Positions 8,291-17,436 of a stretch of 64,000 nt of DNA are shown here, piece by piece (position 1 is the stretch's first letter; every line of letters starts with the position of its first letter). The stretch is taken from positions 1,922,001-1,986,000 of the forward strand of contig OZ244777.1 of the NCBI GenBank assembly GCA_965219495.1. The letters are read 5' to 3'. Source of the stretch: CAZPXZ01 sp965219495. Its GTDB lineage: Bacteria; Pseudomonadota; Alphaproteobacteria; Rhodobacterales; CAZPXZ01. The notes beneath the pieces are model-generated. The model was given only the letters and a program-made list of their open reading frames with translations, made no database searches and was not told the origin of the DNA. A program made the position numbers and the translations under genes.

Positions 8291-9054
8291 CCGTACGTCG
8301 GGTTTTCCCCAGTACGGCTTCAAGCATCAGGCACCCCACAGTTCGGTACGGAGCCTTCCGCAGGTGCGTCGAGGTGAAGACTGACCCGGCCCTACCCTCG
8401 ATCGGATACTGCGTTTGCTCCGTCCTTCGATGATGCCGCCGCCAAACTGATGGGGGTTTCCGCCACCGTGTGCGGAGCCATCGGCTGCAGCATCGCCACC
8501 TGTGCCCTGAGGCCCTCGCTCCAGCCGGGTTGTGTTGTCCCCGCCATCAACGCTTATCGGCCTCATCCGCCAGTCTGGAGATCTCCGTTTCATTTCCCGG
8601 CACAGCCGGTTATAGACGCGGTCTTTGACATTCAAGGATCATCCTGTCCGATCCCCAGACCTTCCGGACTTTCGCTGCTGTACTTTCGAGTATTGCCGCC
8701 TTCAATACGCCGGAAGCCCCGGTGCGTGCTCCTCAGTTCTTCCGCACCGACACTGGCCATCAGGTGGAAAGGAGACCCTTGGCAACTCCAATTACCCCGC
8801 AAATCAGCTTCATGCAGGAAGTCCTTTTCGACGCTTGATCCGTTCACTCTCGTTACGGCCCTACTCTTTGCTCGCCCCCCGGGCTGATCAGACTCAAGCG
8901 GAACCATCTCCACTCCGTCTCCCAGGACTTTTACTTCCGGGCTTCCAGGTCACCGGGTCACCCCGTGCGCCTGCCGGATATGACTACGGCGCCAAACTGA
9001 GAATTGCGCCGGTGGGACTTTCACCCACTAGTACAGCAGCTAGTCTCGCTGCAC
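8290..9054 (-). mobile_element. Group II intron-like copy B, 3' truncated
   Basis: It begins GTGCAGCGAGAC at 9054, directly after the CCCGAC end of copy C, and tracks copy C closely until about 8460. The domain IV-like region (8324-8460) is then more diverged. Its domain V (8323-8291) is the best paired of the three, but the sequence stops right after the closing CGTACGG and runs into copy A. Domain VI with the branch-point A is therefore missing. Confidence 0.65.
8291..8323 (-). ncRNA. Domain V hairpin of copy B
   Basis: Minus-strand RNA: AAGCCGUAC paired with GUACGG (lower stem), an upper GGGG-AAAA-CCC stem-loop and a two-base bulge (GA). The conserved AGC triad of group II domain V is present. 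All lower-stem bases pair. Confidence 0.65.
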
Positions 9055-9932
9055 GTCGGGTAGGGCACTGGCGCGCGCACCCTTAGGTGGAGGCTTATCC
9101 GGTCCTGCCCTTTCGGTTGCAGGTGGGTGCGCAGTTCCACCATAGGCCACGTTTCCAGCCGCCCTCCCTAAAAACCGGACTTCGGGTTTTCCCCGGTACG
9201 GCTTCAAGCAACAGGCACCTGGCAGTTTGGAGCGGAGCCTTCCGCGTGACCGCCGAGGTTAAGGCCGACCCAGCCATTCCCCCGAGCAGAACCCGCGTTC
9301 ACTCCGTCCTCAGGCTGCATCGACCACCGTTAGGCTAGTCCGCCACTGTGTGCGGGCCTTGGATGCCGTACAGCCGCCTGTGCCCTGAGGCCCTCACTCC
9401 AGCCGGGTTGTGTTGTCCCGGCCATCAACGCTTATCGGCCTCATCCGCCAGTCTGAAGATCTCCGTTTCATTTCCCGGCACAGCCGGTTATTGACGCGGT
9501 CTTTGACATTCAAGGATCATCCTGTCTGATCCCCAGACCTTCCGGACTTTCGCTGCTGTACTTTCGAGTATTGCCGCCTTCAGTACGCCGGGAGCCCCGG
9601 TGCGTGCTCCTCAGTTCTTCCGCACCGACACTGGCCATCAGGTAGAAAGGAGACCCTTGGCAACTCCAATTACCCCGCAAATCAACTTCATGCAGGAAGT
9701 CCTTTTCGACGCTTGATCCGTTCACTCTCGTTACGGCCCTACTCTTTGCTCGCCCCCCGGGCTGATCAGACTCAAGCGGAACCATCTCCACTCCGTCTCC
9801 CAGGACTTTTACTTCCGGGCTTCCAGGTCACCGGGTCACCCCGTGCGCCTGCCGGATATGACTACGGCGCCAAACTGAGAATTGCGCCGGTGGGACTTTC
9901 ACCCACTAGTACAGCAGCTAGTCTCGCTGCAC
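9055..9932 (-). mobile_element. Group II intron-like copy C, complete 878-bp unit
   Basis: The unit runs from GTGCAGCGAGACTAG (9932) to CCCTACCCGAC (ending 9055) and abuts copy B with no intervening base. Landmarks in order on the minus strand: GGGTGAAAGTCCCACC, CTCAGTTTGGCGCC, GCGAAAGTCCGGAAGG, GACAACACAACCCGGC, domain V at 9207-9171, then a roughly 115-nt tail. No intron-encoded protein is present, so splicing or mobility would need a maturase acting in trans. It is nearly identical to copy D, so the duplication is recent. Confidence 0.7.
9171..9207 (-). ncRNA. Domain V hairpin of copy C
   Basis: Same hairpin as in copy B, but the 3' strand reads AAGUCCGGUUUU instead of ACGUACGG, which leaves one lower-stem mismatch. 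The AGC triad and GAAAA-type loop are kept. Confidence 0.6.
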
Positions 9933-10810
9933 GTCGGGTAGGGCACTGGCGCGCGCACCCTTAGGTGGAGGCTTATCCGGTCCTGCCCTTTCGGTTGCAG
10001 GTGGGTGCGCAGTTCCACCATAGGCCACGTTTCCAGCCGCCCTCCCTAAAAACCGGACTTCGGGTTTTCCCCGGTACGGCTTCAAGCAACAGGCACCTGG
10101 CAGTTTGGAGCGGAGCCTTCCGCGTGACCGCCGAGGTTAAGGCCGACCCAGCCATTCCCCCGAGCAGAACCCGCGTTCACTCCGTCCTCAGGCTGCATCG
10201 ACCACCGTTAGGCTAGTCCGCCACTGTGTGCGGGCCTTGGATGCCGTACAGCCGCCTGTGCCCTGAGGCCCTCACTCCAGCCGGGTTGTGTTGTCCCGGC
10301 CATCAACGCTTATCGGCCTCATCCGCCAGTCTGAAGATCTCCGTTTCATTTCCCGGCACAGCCGGTTATTGACGCGGTCTTTGACATTCAAGGATCATCC
10401 TGTCTGTTCCCCAGACCTTCCGGACTTTCGCTGCTGTACTTTCGAGTATTGCCGCCTTCAGTACGCCGGGAGCCCCGGTGCGTGCTCCTCAGTTCTTCCG
10501 CACCGACACTGGCCATCAGGTAGAAAGGAGACCCTTGGCAACTCCAATTACCCCGCAAATCAACTTCATGCAGGAAGTCCTTTTCGACGCTTGATCCGTT
10601 CACTCTCGTTACGGCCCTACTCTTTGCTCGCCCCCCGGGCTGATCAGACTCAAGCGGAACCATCTCCACTCCGTCTCCCAGGACTTTTACTTCCGGGCTT
10701 CCAGGTCACCGGGTCACCCCGTGCGCCTGCCGGATATGACTACGGCGCCAAACTGAGAATTGCGCCGGTGGGACTTTCACCCACTAGTACAGCAGCTAGT
10801 CTCGCTGCAC
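9933..10810 (-). mobile_element. Group II intron-like copy D, complete 878-bp unit
   Basis: The most upstream copy on the minus strand, starting GTGCAGCGAGAC at 10810 and ending CCCTACCCGAC at 9933, where copy C begins. The sequence before it (10811-10833) contains CTGGTGAAAGTCCAG, a second copy of the domain I landmark. This hints that the upstream flank is itself part of another intron 5' end, now split by the MITE. Confidence 0.7.
10049..10085 (-). ncRNA. Domain V hairpin of copy D
   Basis: Identical to the copy C hairpin: AAGCCGUACCGGGG, AAAA loop, CCCGAAGUCCGGUUUU. The catalytic AGC triad is present. Confidence 0.6.
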
Positions 10811-10841
10811 CCTTTCTACTGGACTTTCACCAGCTACATTG

Positions 10842-11136
10842 GGGGCTTACAAAGAAAGGTTTACACCGCGAGGGAGGCCGGCCAAATGAGGAGCAAGAAC
10901 GATGGTCACGCCAAATGAACAATTGCAGGGCCTTACAGCCTTGGTCGAGGAGCAGAAAAAACGCCTGGACGCTCTCGAACGGAAACATGACAGGTTATGT
11001 CGTATAGTAGATCACAAAAATCGTATTATCTACGGTAGGGCCAGTAGTCATGGCGTACTCGATATCCTGGATGTGTTTTCTCCGTTCTAACCTGGGAACG
11101 CCGCCCCGGAAGCGTCAACCTTTCTTTGTAAGCCCC
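10842..11136. mobile_element. 295-bp MITE with 20-bp terminal repeats
   Basis: The ends are perfect 20-bp inverted repeats beginning GGGGCTTACAAAG. They are flanked by the 8-bp duplication CTACATTG at 10834-10841 and 11137-11144. The terminal GGGG-TTA pattern and 8-bp duplication resemble the IS1595 family, one member of which lies 400 bp away with different terminal repeats. The element is too short for a transposase and must be moved in trans. It carries one small ORF. Confidence 0.85.
10902..11090 (+). CDS. 62-residue coiled-coil protein inside the MITE
   Basis: ATG 10902 is preceded by GAGGAG at a good distance. The protein opens MVTPNEQLQGLTALVEEQKK and continues with heptad-like Leu/Val spacing (LDALERKHDRL), predicting a parallel coiled coil, then a short hydrophobic tail ending DVFSPF. 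No family is recognised. A well-placed ribosome site and a clean frame filling most of a 295-bp element are unusual for a MITE. It may be a real passenger or regulator, or a chance frame. Confidence 0.45.
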   Translation: MVTPNEQLQGLTALVEEQKKRLDALERKHDRLCRIVDHKNRIIYGRASSHGVLDILDVFSPF

Positions 11137-11540
11137 CTACATTGCACAAGTTAGCCTGGCGCTCGCGAAGTCGGGTTAGCAAGGAACCAATTGCTGGAAA
11201 CTCAAGGACAACGGCGCTAGAATTCGGAACAGCGTCGTCGCGGCAAGCCGGTGAACGGTGCTTCCATCGTTATGCCTGATTCCAGAATTTGACTTGCGAG
11301 CGCCACGAGCGTGCACTGGATCGTCAACCACCTAAGAACAACGCTCTTGGTGCTCACACCGGTGGAACTTCTAGACGCGCGACACAAGTTTCTCGAGCTG
11401 GGTCGCAGAATTAGGCGAGAAACCGAAACTTCCAACATAGACCCCCCGGCATGGATGCAGTTGACATAACCTCGAAATAACGCTCGGCGCTCTCTCGTTG
11501 CAGGACCCTGACAAGGGAACGCGGGTGTCTTGCTCGTGAG
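11137..11540. other. No gene; possible intron 5' fragment at left
   Basis: Without the MITE, the minus strand reads GCGCCAGGCTAACTTGTG, then the duplication site, then CTGGTGAAAGTCCAG. This is the kind of sequence found in domain I of group II introns. The remainder to 11540 has only short frames without features. Confidence 0.35.
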
Positions 11541-11581
11541 TTTGAATTGGGGATTATATCGGATAGTGCCCACAGCACCCG

Positions 11582-11773
11582 TCACCGGCTCCGGGGCGGG
11601 CGTGGCGTACGCACCATCGCCACCGGGGCCGTGAGCATCCGAGCCAGATCGTCCGCCGTCTTCCCCTCCAGGTGGCTCACGTCGATTTCCTTCTTCATAT
11701 CTGCCTTGGACGGCTGGTAGGACGACTTCACAACCTCCACACGGCGCGGCGGCCTCTTGCGTCGTTCAGTCAC
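11582..11773 (-). CDS. Small passenger protein of the IS1595 element
   Basis: A 63-residue protein from GTG 11773 (VTERRKRPPRRVEVV), with the segment VKSSYQPSKADMKKEIDV followed by KTADDLARMLTAPV. This pattern (basic start, SSYQPSKAE, acidic strand, repeated helix) recalls small proteins of unknown function often carried by proteobacterial mobile elements. The frame is open further upstream to a TTG at 11797, but GTG 11773 better fits the basic start. It lies between the transposase and the left inverted repeat. Confidence 0.5.
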   Translation of the reverse strand: MTERRKRPPRRVEVVKSSYQPSKADMKKEIDVSHLEGKTADDLARMLTAPVAMVRTPRPPRSR

Positions 11774-11833
11774 ATCAGCCTCCCATGCAGCCAGCAAAGG
11801 CCGAGATGATGCCGCTCTTTGTTGGGCGCCGAT

Positions 11834-12808
11834 TCATGCCCGCGCTCCTGAATCAAGGCCGTTGTCGGCGATGAGTTGTGTGTACTTCAGGCGCTTGCCG
11901 TCCATTCCGAGGACGATCGCGCCCATGATGTCGAGGGTGTCCATGTCTCGCACACTGTGCTTGCCCGCAAACTCCCTCACGTACCGGTCGAGATGCTTTT
12001 CGCTCATCTTGTGGAAGGTCCCCTGATAAGCGCGCTTGAGCATCGACCAGAAGCTCTCCATGCCGTTGGTATGCACGTCGCCACGAACATACTCCTGAGC
12101 GCTGTGGTTGACGGCCTTGTGTGGATTCGGAAGGGTTTCGTAGACCAACGCATCGTCAGTGTAGACCGTGGCGTCCAGGGCCGTGTGATCGGCGACGAAG
12201 CCGTGGATGGTGGCCTTGTTAGTGGACTCGACTGCTCGGGCTCGTACTTGGTTTGTGGTCCGGTCTTTCGCACCAACGACGGCGGTCTTGCCCACGGCCC
12301 CGCGGCCGGTGAGCTCTTCGCGCTTCGACTTCGGCATGTTCTTGCGCTTGCCGCCCATGTAGGTTTCATCCACCTCGACCGGGCCAGCGAACAACCCGCT
12401 TTCACTCTCAAACGCCTTGCGCAGCCGGTGTGCCAGGTGCCAAGCGGTCTTCTGTGTCACCCCGAGATCCCGATGCAACTTCATGGACGAAACCGACTTC
12501 AGGCTCGTCATGAAGAGATAGACCGCGAGCGCCCATTTCTGATAGGGGATGTTCGACGCTTCCATGACGGTTCCGGTCCGGACACTGAATCGTTTGCGGC
12601 ATTCCTTCTCACGGCACCGATAGGGCATGGTCTTGTGCTTTGCACCACTGAGAACGTTGACGGAGCCACAAAACGGGCAAGCCGGGCCGGTCGGCCAGCG
12701 GACCTTAACGAACCACGCTTCGGCCGCCGCATTGTCCGCGAACATCCGCATCGCCTCGATAAGGGTCATACCTTGGCGGTAGTGCTTGCCAGGTGCCTTG
12801 TGGGCCAT
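11834..12808 (-). CDS. IS1595-family (ISXO2-like) transposase
   Basis: A 324-residue DDE transposase. The N-terminal zinc ribbon is CPFCGS...CREKECRKRF; catalytic Asp lies in VEVDETYMGGK, a central Asp in VYTDDALVYE, and the third acidic residue in HTNGMESFWSMLKRAY. The GKRK basic segment after the first Asp is typical of ISXO2. ATG 12808 (MAHKAPGK) is preferred to the GTG two codons upstream because AGGAAG sits at the right spacing. It catalyses cut-and-paste movement at the element's 23-bp ends. Confidence 0.93.
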   Translation of the reverse strand: MAHKAPGKHYRQGMTLIEAMRMFADNAAAEAWFVKVRWPTGPACPFCGSVNVLSGAKHKTMPYRCREKECRKRFSVRTGTVMEASNIPYQKWALAVYLFMTSLKSVSSMKLHRDLGVTQKTAWHLAHRLRKAFESESGLFAGPVEVDETYMGGKRKNMPKSKREELTGRGAVGKTAVVGAKDRTTNQVRARAVESTNKATIHGFVADHTALDATVYTDDALVYETLPNPHKAVNHSAQEYVRGDVHTNGMESFWSMLKRAYQGTFHKMSEKHLDRYVREFAGKHSVRDMDTLDIMGAIVLGMDGKRLKYTQLIADNGLDSGARA

Positions 12809-12955
12809 CTCCACTTCCTAATCCGTTGACTTGGACCGATTTTAATAAATGGTGCCTGAATCATCAACCCCTATACGGGCACTATCCGATATAATCCCCT
12901 TTGAATTGAACGACTTCAAAACGGCGGTTCGCGCCTTTTCGGTCGCGCTTACCCC

Positions 12956-12984
12956 TTGACGCTTCGACCGATAGCACCTACATC
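12956..12984 (+). promoter_or_regulatory. Likely groESL promoter
   Basis: TTGACG at 12956 and TACATC at 12979 are separated by 17 bp, placing transcription start close to or inside the CIRCE element, where repressor would block it. The IS1595 target duplication ends 48 bp upstream. Confidence 0.5.
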
Positions 12985-12997
12985 ATTCTGCGAGTTG

Positions 12998-13024
12998 TTA
13001 GCAATCGGTGCCGGTGAGTGCTAA
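12998..13024 (+). promoter_or_regulatory. CIRCE operator for HrcA
   Basis: Left arm TTAGCAATC, a 9-bp spacer and right arm GAGTGCTAA. The consensus arms are TTAGCACTC and GAGTGCTAA, so the right arm is perfect and the left arm has one change (C to A). HrcA, stabilised by GroEL, represses groESL through this site until heat stress. Confidence 0.88.
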
Positions 13025-13092
13025 TCGGGTCCTGCGGCCTTGCAGCCGGCGTGGTTTGCTAGTCAGTCAGAAGCAACAAAGGAGAGGCCCAG

Positions 13093-13386
13093 ATGACGAC
13101 GAAATTCCGTCCGCTGCACGATCGGGTTCTCGTTCGACGGATCGAAGAGGACGAGAAGACCGCTGGCGGGCTCATTATTCCGGATACCGCGAAGGAAAAG
13201 CCGCAAGAAGGCGAAGTTGTCGCGGTGGGAGAGGGAGCCCGCAAGGATTCGGGAGAATTGATCCCGATGTCCGTCAACGACAAGGACCGCATCCTGTTCG
13301 GGAAGTGGTCCGGAACCGAAGTCAAGCTCGATGGCGAGGAACTCCTGATCATGAAGGAGTCAGACATCCTCGGCATCATCAACTGA
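13093..13386 (+). CDS. groES: Co-chaperonin GroES
   Basis: A 97-residue protein that forms the heptameric lid of the GroEL folding chamber. The N-terminal FRPLHDRVLVRRIEEDEKTA, the mobile loop GGLIIPDTAKEKPQEGEVVA and the C-terminal LLIMKESDILGIIN are all standard for alphaproteobacteria. A strong ribosome site (AGGAG) lies 8 bases before ATG 13093. It is the first gene of a CIRCE-controlled operon with groEL 65 bp downstream. Confidence 0.98.
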   Translation: MTTKFRPLHDRVLVRRIEEDEKTAGGLIIPDTAKEKPQEGEVVAVGEGARKDSGELIPMSVNDKDRILFGKWSGTEVKLDGEELLIMKESDILGIIN

Positions 13387-13451
13387 TTTGACTCGCCGGT
13401 GCCCGGCGGCTCCGGCCACGAACCAATACCCGTCACACGAGAGGAACCAAA

Positions 13452-15089
<1,638 letters not shown>

Positions 15090-15126
15090 CCAATTCGACC
15101 GCCCGAAAGGGACGGATCGAATTCTG

Positions 15127-15160
15127 CCGGGGCGCCCCCATGGGCGCCCCGGTTTCTCTT
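15127..15160 (+). terminator. Rho-independent terminator after groEL
   Basis: An 11-bp perfect GC stem (CCGGGGCGCCC with its complement), a 4-base loop CCAT, then TTTCTCTTT. Confidence 0.88.
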
Positions 15161-15522
15161 TGGACACACGCGCAACCGGATCCGACCGCTGCACCCAGAC
15201 CACGGCAATTCAACCTTGAGCGCATTCCGGCATGGCGAACGACCTGCCTCGCTGCCGTACGCCGATGAGTCGAACCGGATTCAGCAAGTCGTTCGGTAAA
15301 ACCCGGGTAGCATTGCCGCTGAATCGTCTTTACGCCCGCAAATGAGCGGCAGACCGGTCGCAAGCAATTCCCTGTGCCGGACCCGGAAATTTCTTCCGGG
15401 ACATTTCAAGCCTTATCCTGCCAAGCTCGGGCTTGCTTGCGGGGCGAGCGGCTTCATCCGTGGCGGCGCTTGGTCATAATGGACGAGACGGAAAACCGCG
15501 CGAAAAGCTTTATGCAGAAGAC
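15161..15522. other. Intergenic region before the sugar-kinase operon
   Basis: No gene is supported on either strand. It should contain the promoter for the 15523-19627 operon, but I see no convincing pair of hexamers. Confidence 0.4.
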
Positions 15523-16443
15523 ATGACGGAACCTGTGATTCTTGCGGTGGACGGCGGCGCGACCGAATCCCGGGGTGAACTATTCACCCGTTCCGGCGTG
15601 TCGCTGGCGCGCGTGAAGGGACAGGCGGCGAACGCCTGGTGGGGCATTCCAAAAACCATTGCCGCAGTCGATGGAATGTGGCGCGACGTGGCCAGCGCAA
15701 CGGGCCGGAATCCGGAGAATCGCCGGGGAGTGCGATTGTGCGCAGCGCTCGCAGGAGCTGAACATCCCGAGACGAAGGCGGAGATTCTTACGGGGCTCCG
15801 AGGCTTTGACTCGCCCGAAATCGTATCCGACGGATACGCGGCGCTGGTGGGCGCCTCTGGCGGTTCTCCCGCAGCCCTGGTGATCGTGGGCACCGGCACC
15901 GTCGCGCATCGGCTGCACGCAGACGGATTCTCCTCCGTTCGTGGCGGCTGGGGCGCAGTAGCGGGAGACCAGGGCGGCGGTGCCTGGATCGGCCTCCTGG
16001 CGTTACGCGAATGGCTGCAATGGCGCGACGGGATCCTGCCTGAATTCGGAAAATCTTCCCTCGCCGAGCGCATCGAAGGCGCGCTGGGCCGCACGCGCGC
16101 GGAAGTCTATCTCTGGCTCGCGAAGGCGCGACCGGAAAACTACGCAAGTCTGGCGCCCCTCGTCTGGACTGCGGCGGAAGAAGGCGATTCGCGTGCCCGC
16201 TATTTCACCATGGAGGCCGCTGCCGCGATCTACCGTTTGATCCGCGTGATTGCAGGCGATCCTCCCGAATGCCCGGTCTACACAGCCGGCGGCCTTGCCG
16301 GATCCCTGCGTCCGCTTCTCGCACACGATCACGGGATCGCAGTTCTGGAACCGAAATCGGACGCCAACCACGGGGCTTACCTGATTGCCTCGGGAAAGGC
16401 TCCTGCCGAGCGGATGTGCGAAGCCCCTGCCGGCGGAGACTGA
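15523..16443 (+). CDS. BadF/BadG-family sugar kinase (glucosamine/GlcNAc kinase-like)
   Basis: A 306-residue ASKHA-fold kinase. The phosphate-binding motif is DGGATESRGELF near the N-terminus and the second ATP motif is LVIVGTGTVAHR; WGAVAGDQGGGAWIG is typical of BadF-type N-acetylglucosamine or glucosamine kinases. ATG 15523 gives the family length; the frame is open 30 codons further up. It heads a run with a PfkB kinase, zwf and pgl separated by 12 bases or less, so it probably feeds a hexose phosphate into the Entner-Doudoroff route. The exact sugar is not determinable. Confidence 0.8.
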   Translation: MTEPVILAVDGGATESRGELFTRSGVSLARVKGQAANAWWGIPKTIAAVDGMWRDVASATGRNPENRRGVRLCAALAGAEHPETKAEILTGLRGFDSPEIVSDGYAALVGASGGSPAALVIVGTGTVAHRLHADGFSSVRGGWGAVAGDQGGGAWIGLLALREWLQWRDGILPEFGKSSLAERIEGALGRTRAEVYLWLAKARPENYASLAPLVWTAAEEGDSRARYFTMEAAAAIYRLIRVIAGDPPECPVYTAGGLAGSLRPLLAHDHGIAVLEPKSDANHGAYLIASGKAPAERMCEAPAGGD

Positions 16444-16455
16444 GCAGCGGATCCC

Positions 16456-17436
16456 ATGGCGCGAACCGATCAGCCGGTTCTTGTTGTTTGCGGAGAGGCG
16501 CTCTGGGATTTCTTTCTTGGCGGCGCTCCCGCCAATGACCTGCCGGACCTTGCGTTCGACGCGAGGGCGGGTGGTTCTCCCTTCAATGTCGCGCGCGCCC
16601 TGGCGCGTTTGGGATCAACGGTCTCATTGTTTTCAGGAATATCGAACGATTTTCTGGGTGAACGCCTGGAGGCGATTCTCGCTGCCGACGGCGTTGCAAC
16701 ACATCATCTCGTCCACAAGGAAGCTCCCACGACGATTGCCTTGGTAACCGTGGATGCCCAGGGCGCGGCGCGGTACGCGTTCCATGGACACGGCGCAGCC
16801 GACCGTTCCCTCGGTTCCGGCGATCTTCCCAAGGATCTCGGCGATGCGGCCGGGCTGCATTTCGGTTCCTATTCCATTGTCGCTCCACCGACCGCCGATG
16901 CCTTCGCTGAACTCGCTATCCGGGAAGCCGGGAAGCGGCTGATTTCTCTTGATCCGAATGTTCGCCCGGCCGTGGAGCCCGACCTTGAAATCTGGAGACA
17001 GCGAACCGCCAGGCTCGGCGCGCATGCCGATATCGTCAAGGCCAGCACGGAAGACCTTGCGCTGCTGTATTCAGGCGCCGAACCGGCAGATGTTGCGAAG
17101 CGCTGGCTGGAGAACGGTACGGCTATGGTCGCGGTTACCCGCGGAGCGGAGGGCGCCGACATCTGGAACCGGGTGGCACATGCCAGCATTCCCTCCCCTA
17201 AAGTGAGAATTGCGGATACGGTTGGAGCGGGAGACAGTTTTCAGGCAGCCCTCTTGCACGGAATTGCGGCGCGGGGAATTCGTGAGCGCCGTACGATCGC
17301 CAAACTGACAGAAGAAGAACTTCGGGAACTTGGGCGTTTCGCTACTTCTGCCGCCGCGCTCACTTGCACCCGGCCGGGCGCGGACACTCCCCGGCTGGCG
17401 GAAGTCGAGGCGTTTGTTTTCGGAGCAACATCGTGA
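16456..17436 (+). CDS. PfkB-family carbohydrate kinase (fructokinase-like)
   Basis: A 326-residue ribokinase-fold enzyme. The sugar-binding motif AGGSPFNVARALARLG is near residue 38 and the catalytic signature DTVGAGDSF is at 254-262, with Asp260 as the base. It phosphorylates a sugar at a terminal hydroxyl; next to zwf and pgi-type genes, fructose is the likeliest substrate (inference). It begins 12 bases after the BadF-type kinase, and its stop overlaps the zwf GTG start. Confidence 0.85.
   Translation: MARTDQPVLVVCGEALWDFFLGGAPANDLPDLAFDARAGGSPFNVARALARLGSTVSLFSGISNDFLGERLEAILAADGVATHHLVHKEAPTTIALVTVDAQGAARYAFHGHGAADRSLGSGDLPKDLGDAAGLHFGSYSIVAPPTADAFAELAIREAGKRLISLDPNVRPAVEPDLEIWRQRTARLGAHADIVKASTEDLALLYSGAEPADVAKRWLENGTAMVAVTRGAEGADIWNRVAHASIPSPKVRIADTVGAGDSFQAALLHGIAARGIRERRTIAKLTEEELRELGRFATSAAALTCTRPGADTPRLAEVEAFVFGATS

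Larger units (their letters stand above)
7709..10810 (-). repeat. Head-to-tail tandem array of four intron-like units, period 878 bp
   Basis: Identical or near-identical blocks recur at exactly 878-bp spacing: 5' ends at 10810, 9932 and 9054, and matching internal blocks at 10388, 9510 and 8632. A fourth, diverged, shorter unit ends the array. No long reading frame with reverse-transcriptase motifs exists on either strand, so the short ORFs inside are not genes. The unit features (5' GUG start, GUGAAAGUCC element, domain V hairpin, 3' end CCUACCCGAC) match bacterial group II introns from family knowledge. Confidence 0.75.
11549..12899 (-). mobile_element. Complete IS1595-family insertion sequence (1351 bp)
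   Basis: Perfect 23-bp terminal inverted repeats at 11549-11571 and 12877-12899, starting GGGGATTATATCGG, flanked by the 8-bp target duplication TTTGAATT (11541-11548 and 12900-12907). It holds a transposase and, downstream of it on the same strand, a small conserved passenger ORF. The intact ends, duplication and transposase suggest a recent, probably functional insertion. Confidence 0.95.

Noticed and set aside
8632..8913. Repeated 93-codon and 83-codon ORFs (8632, 9510, 10388; 9087, 9965) as a protein family
   Set aside because: They repeat only because the 878-bp DNA unit repeats; they have no family pattern and overlap structured intron-like RNA on the minus strand.
7709..10810. CRISPR or rRNA-like array
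   Set aside because: The period is 878 bp with no short repeats or spacers, and there are no rRNA signatures; domain V and the junction sequences fit group II introns instead.
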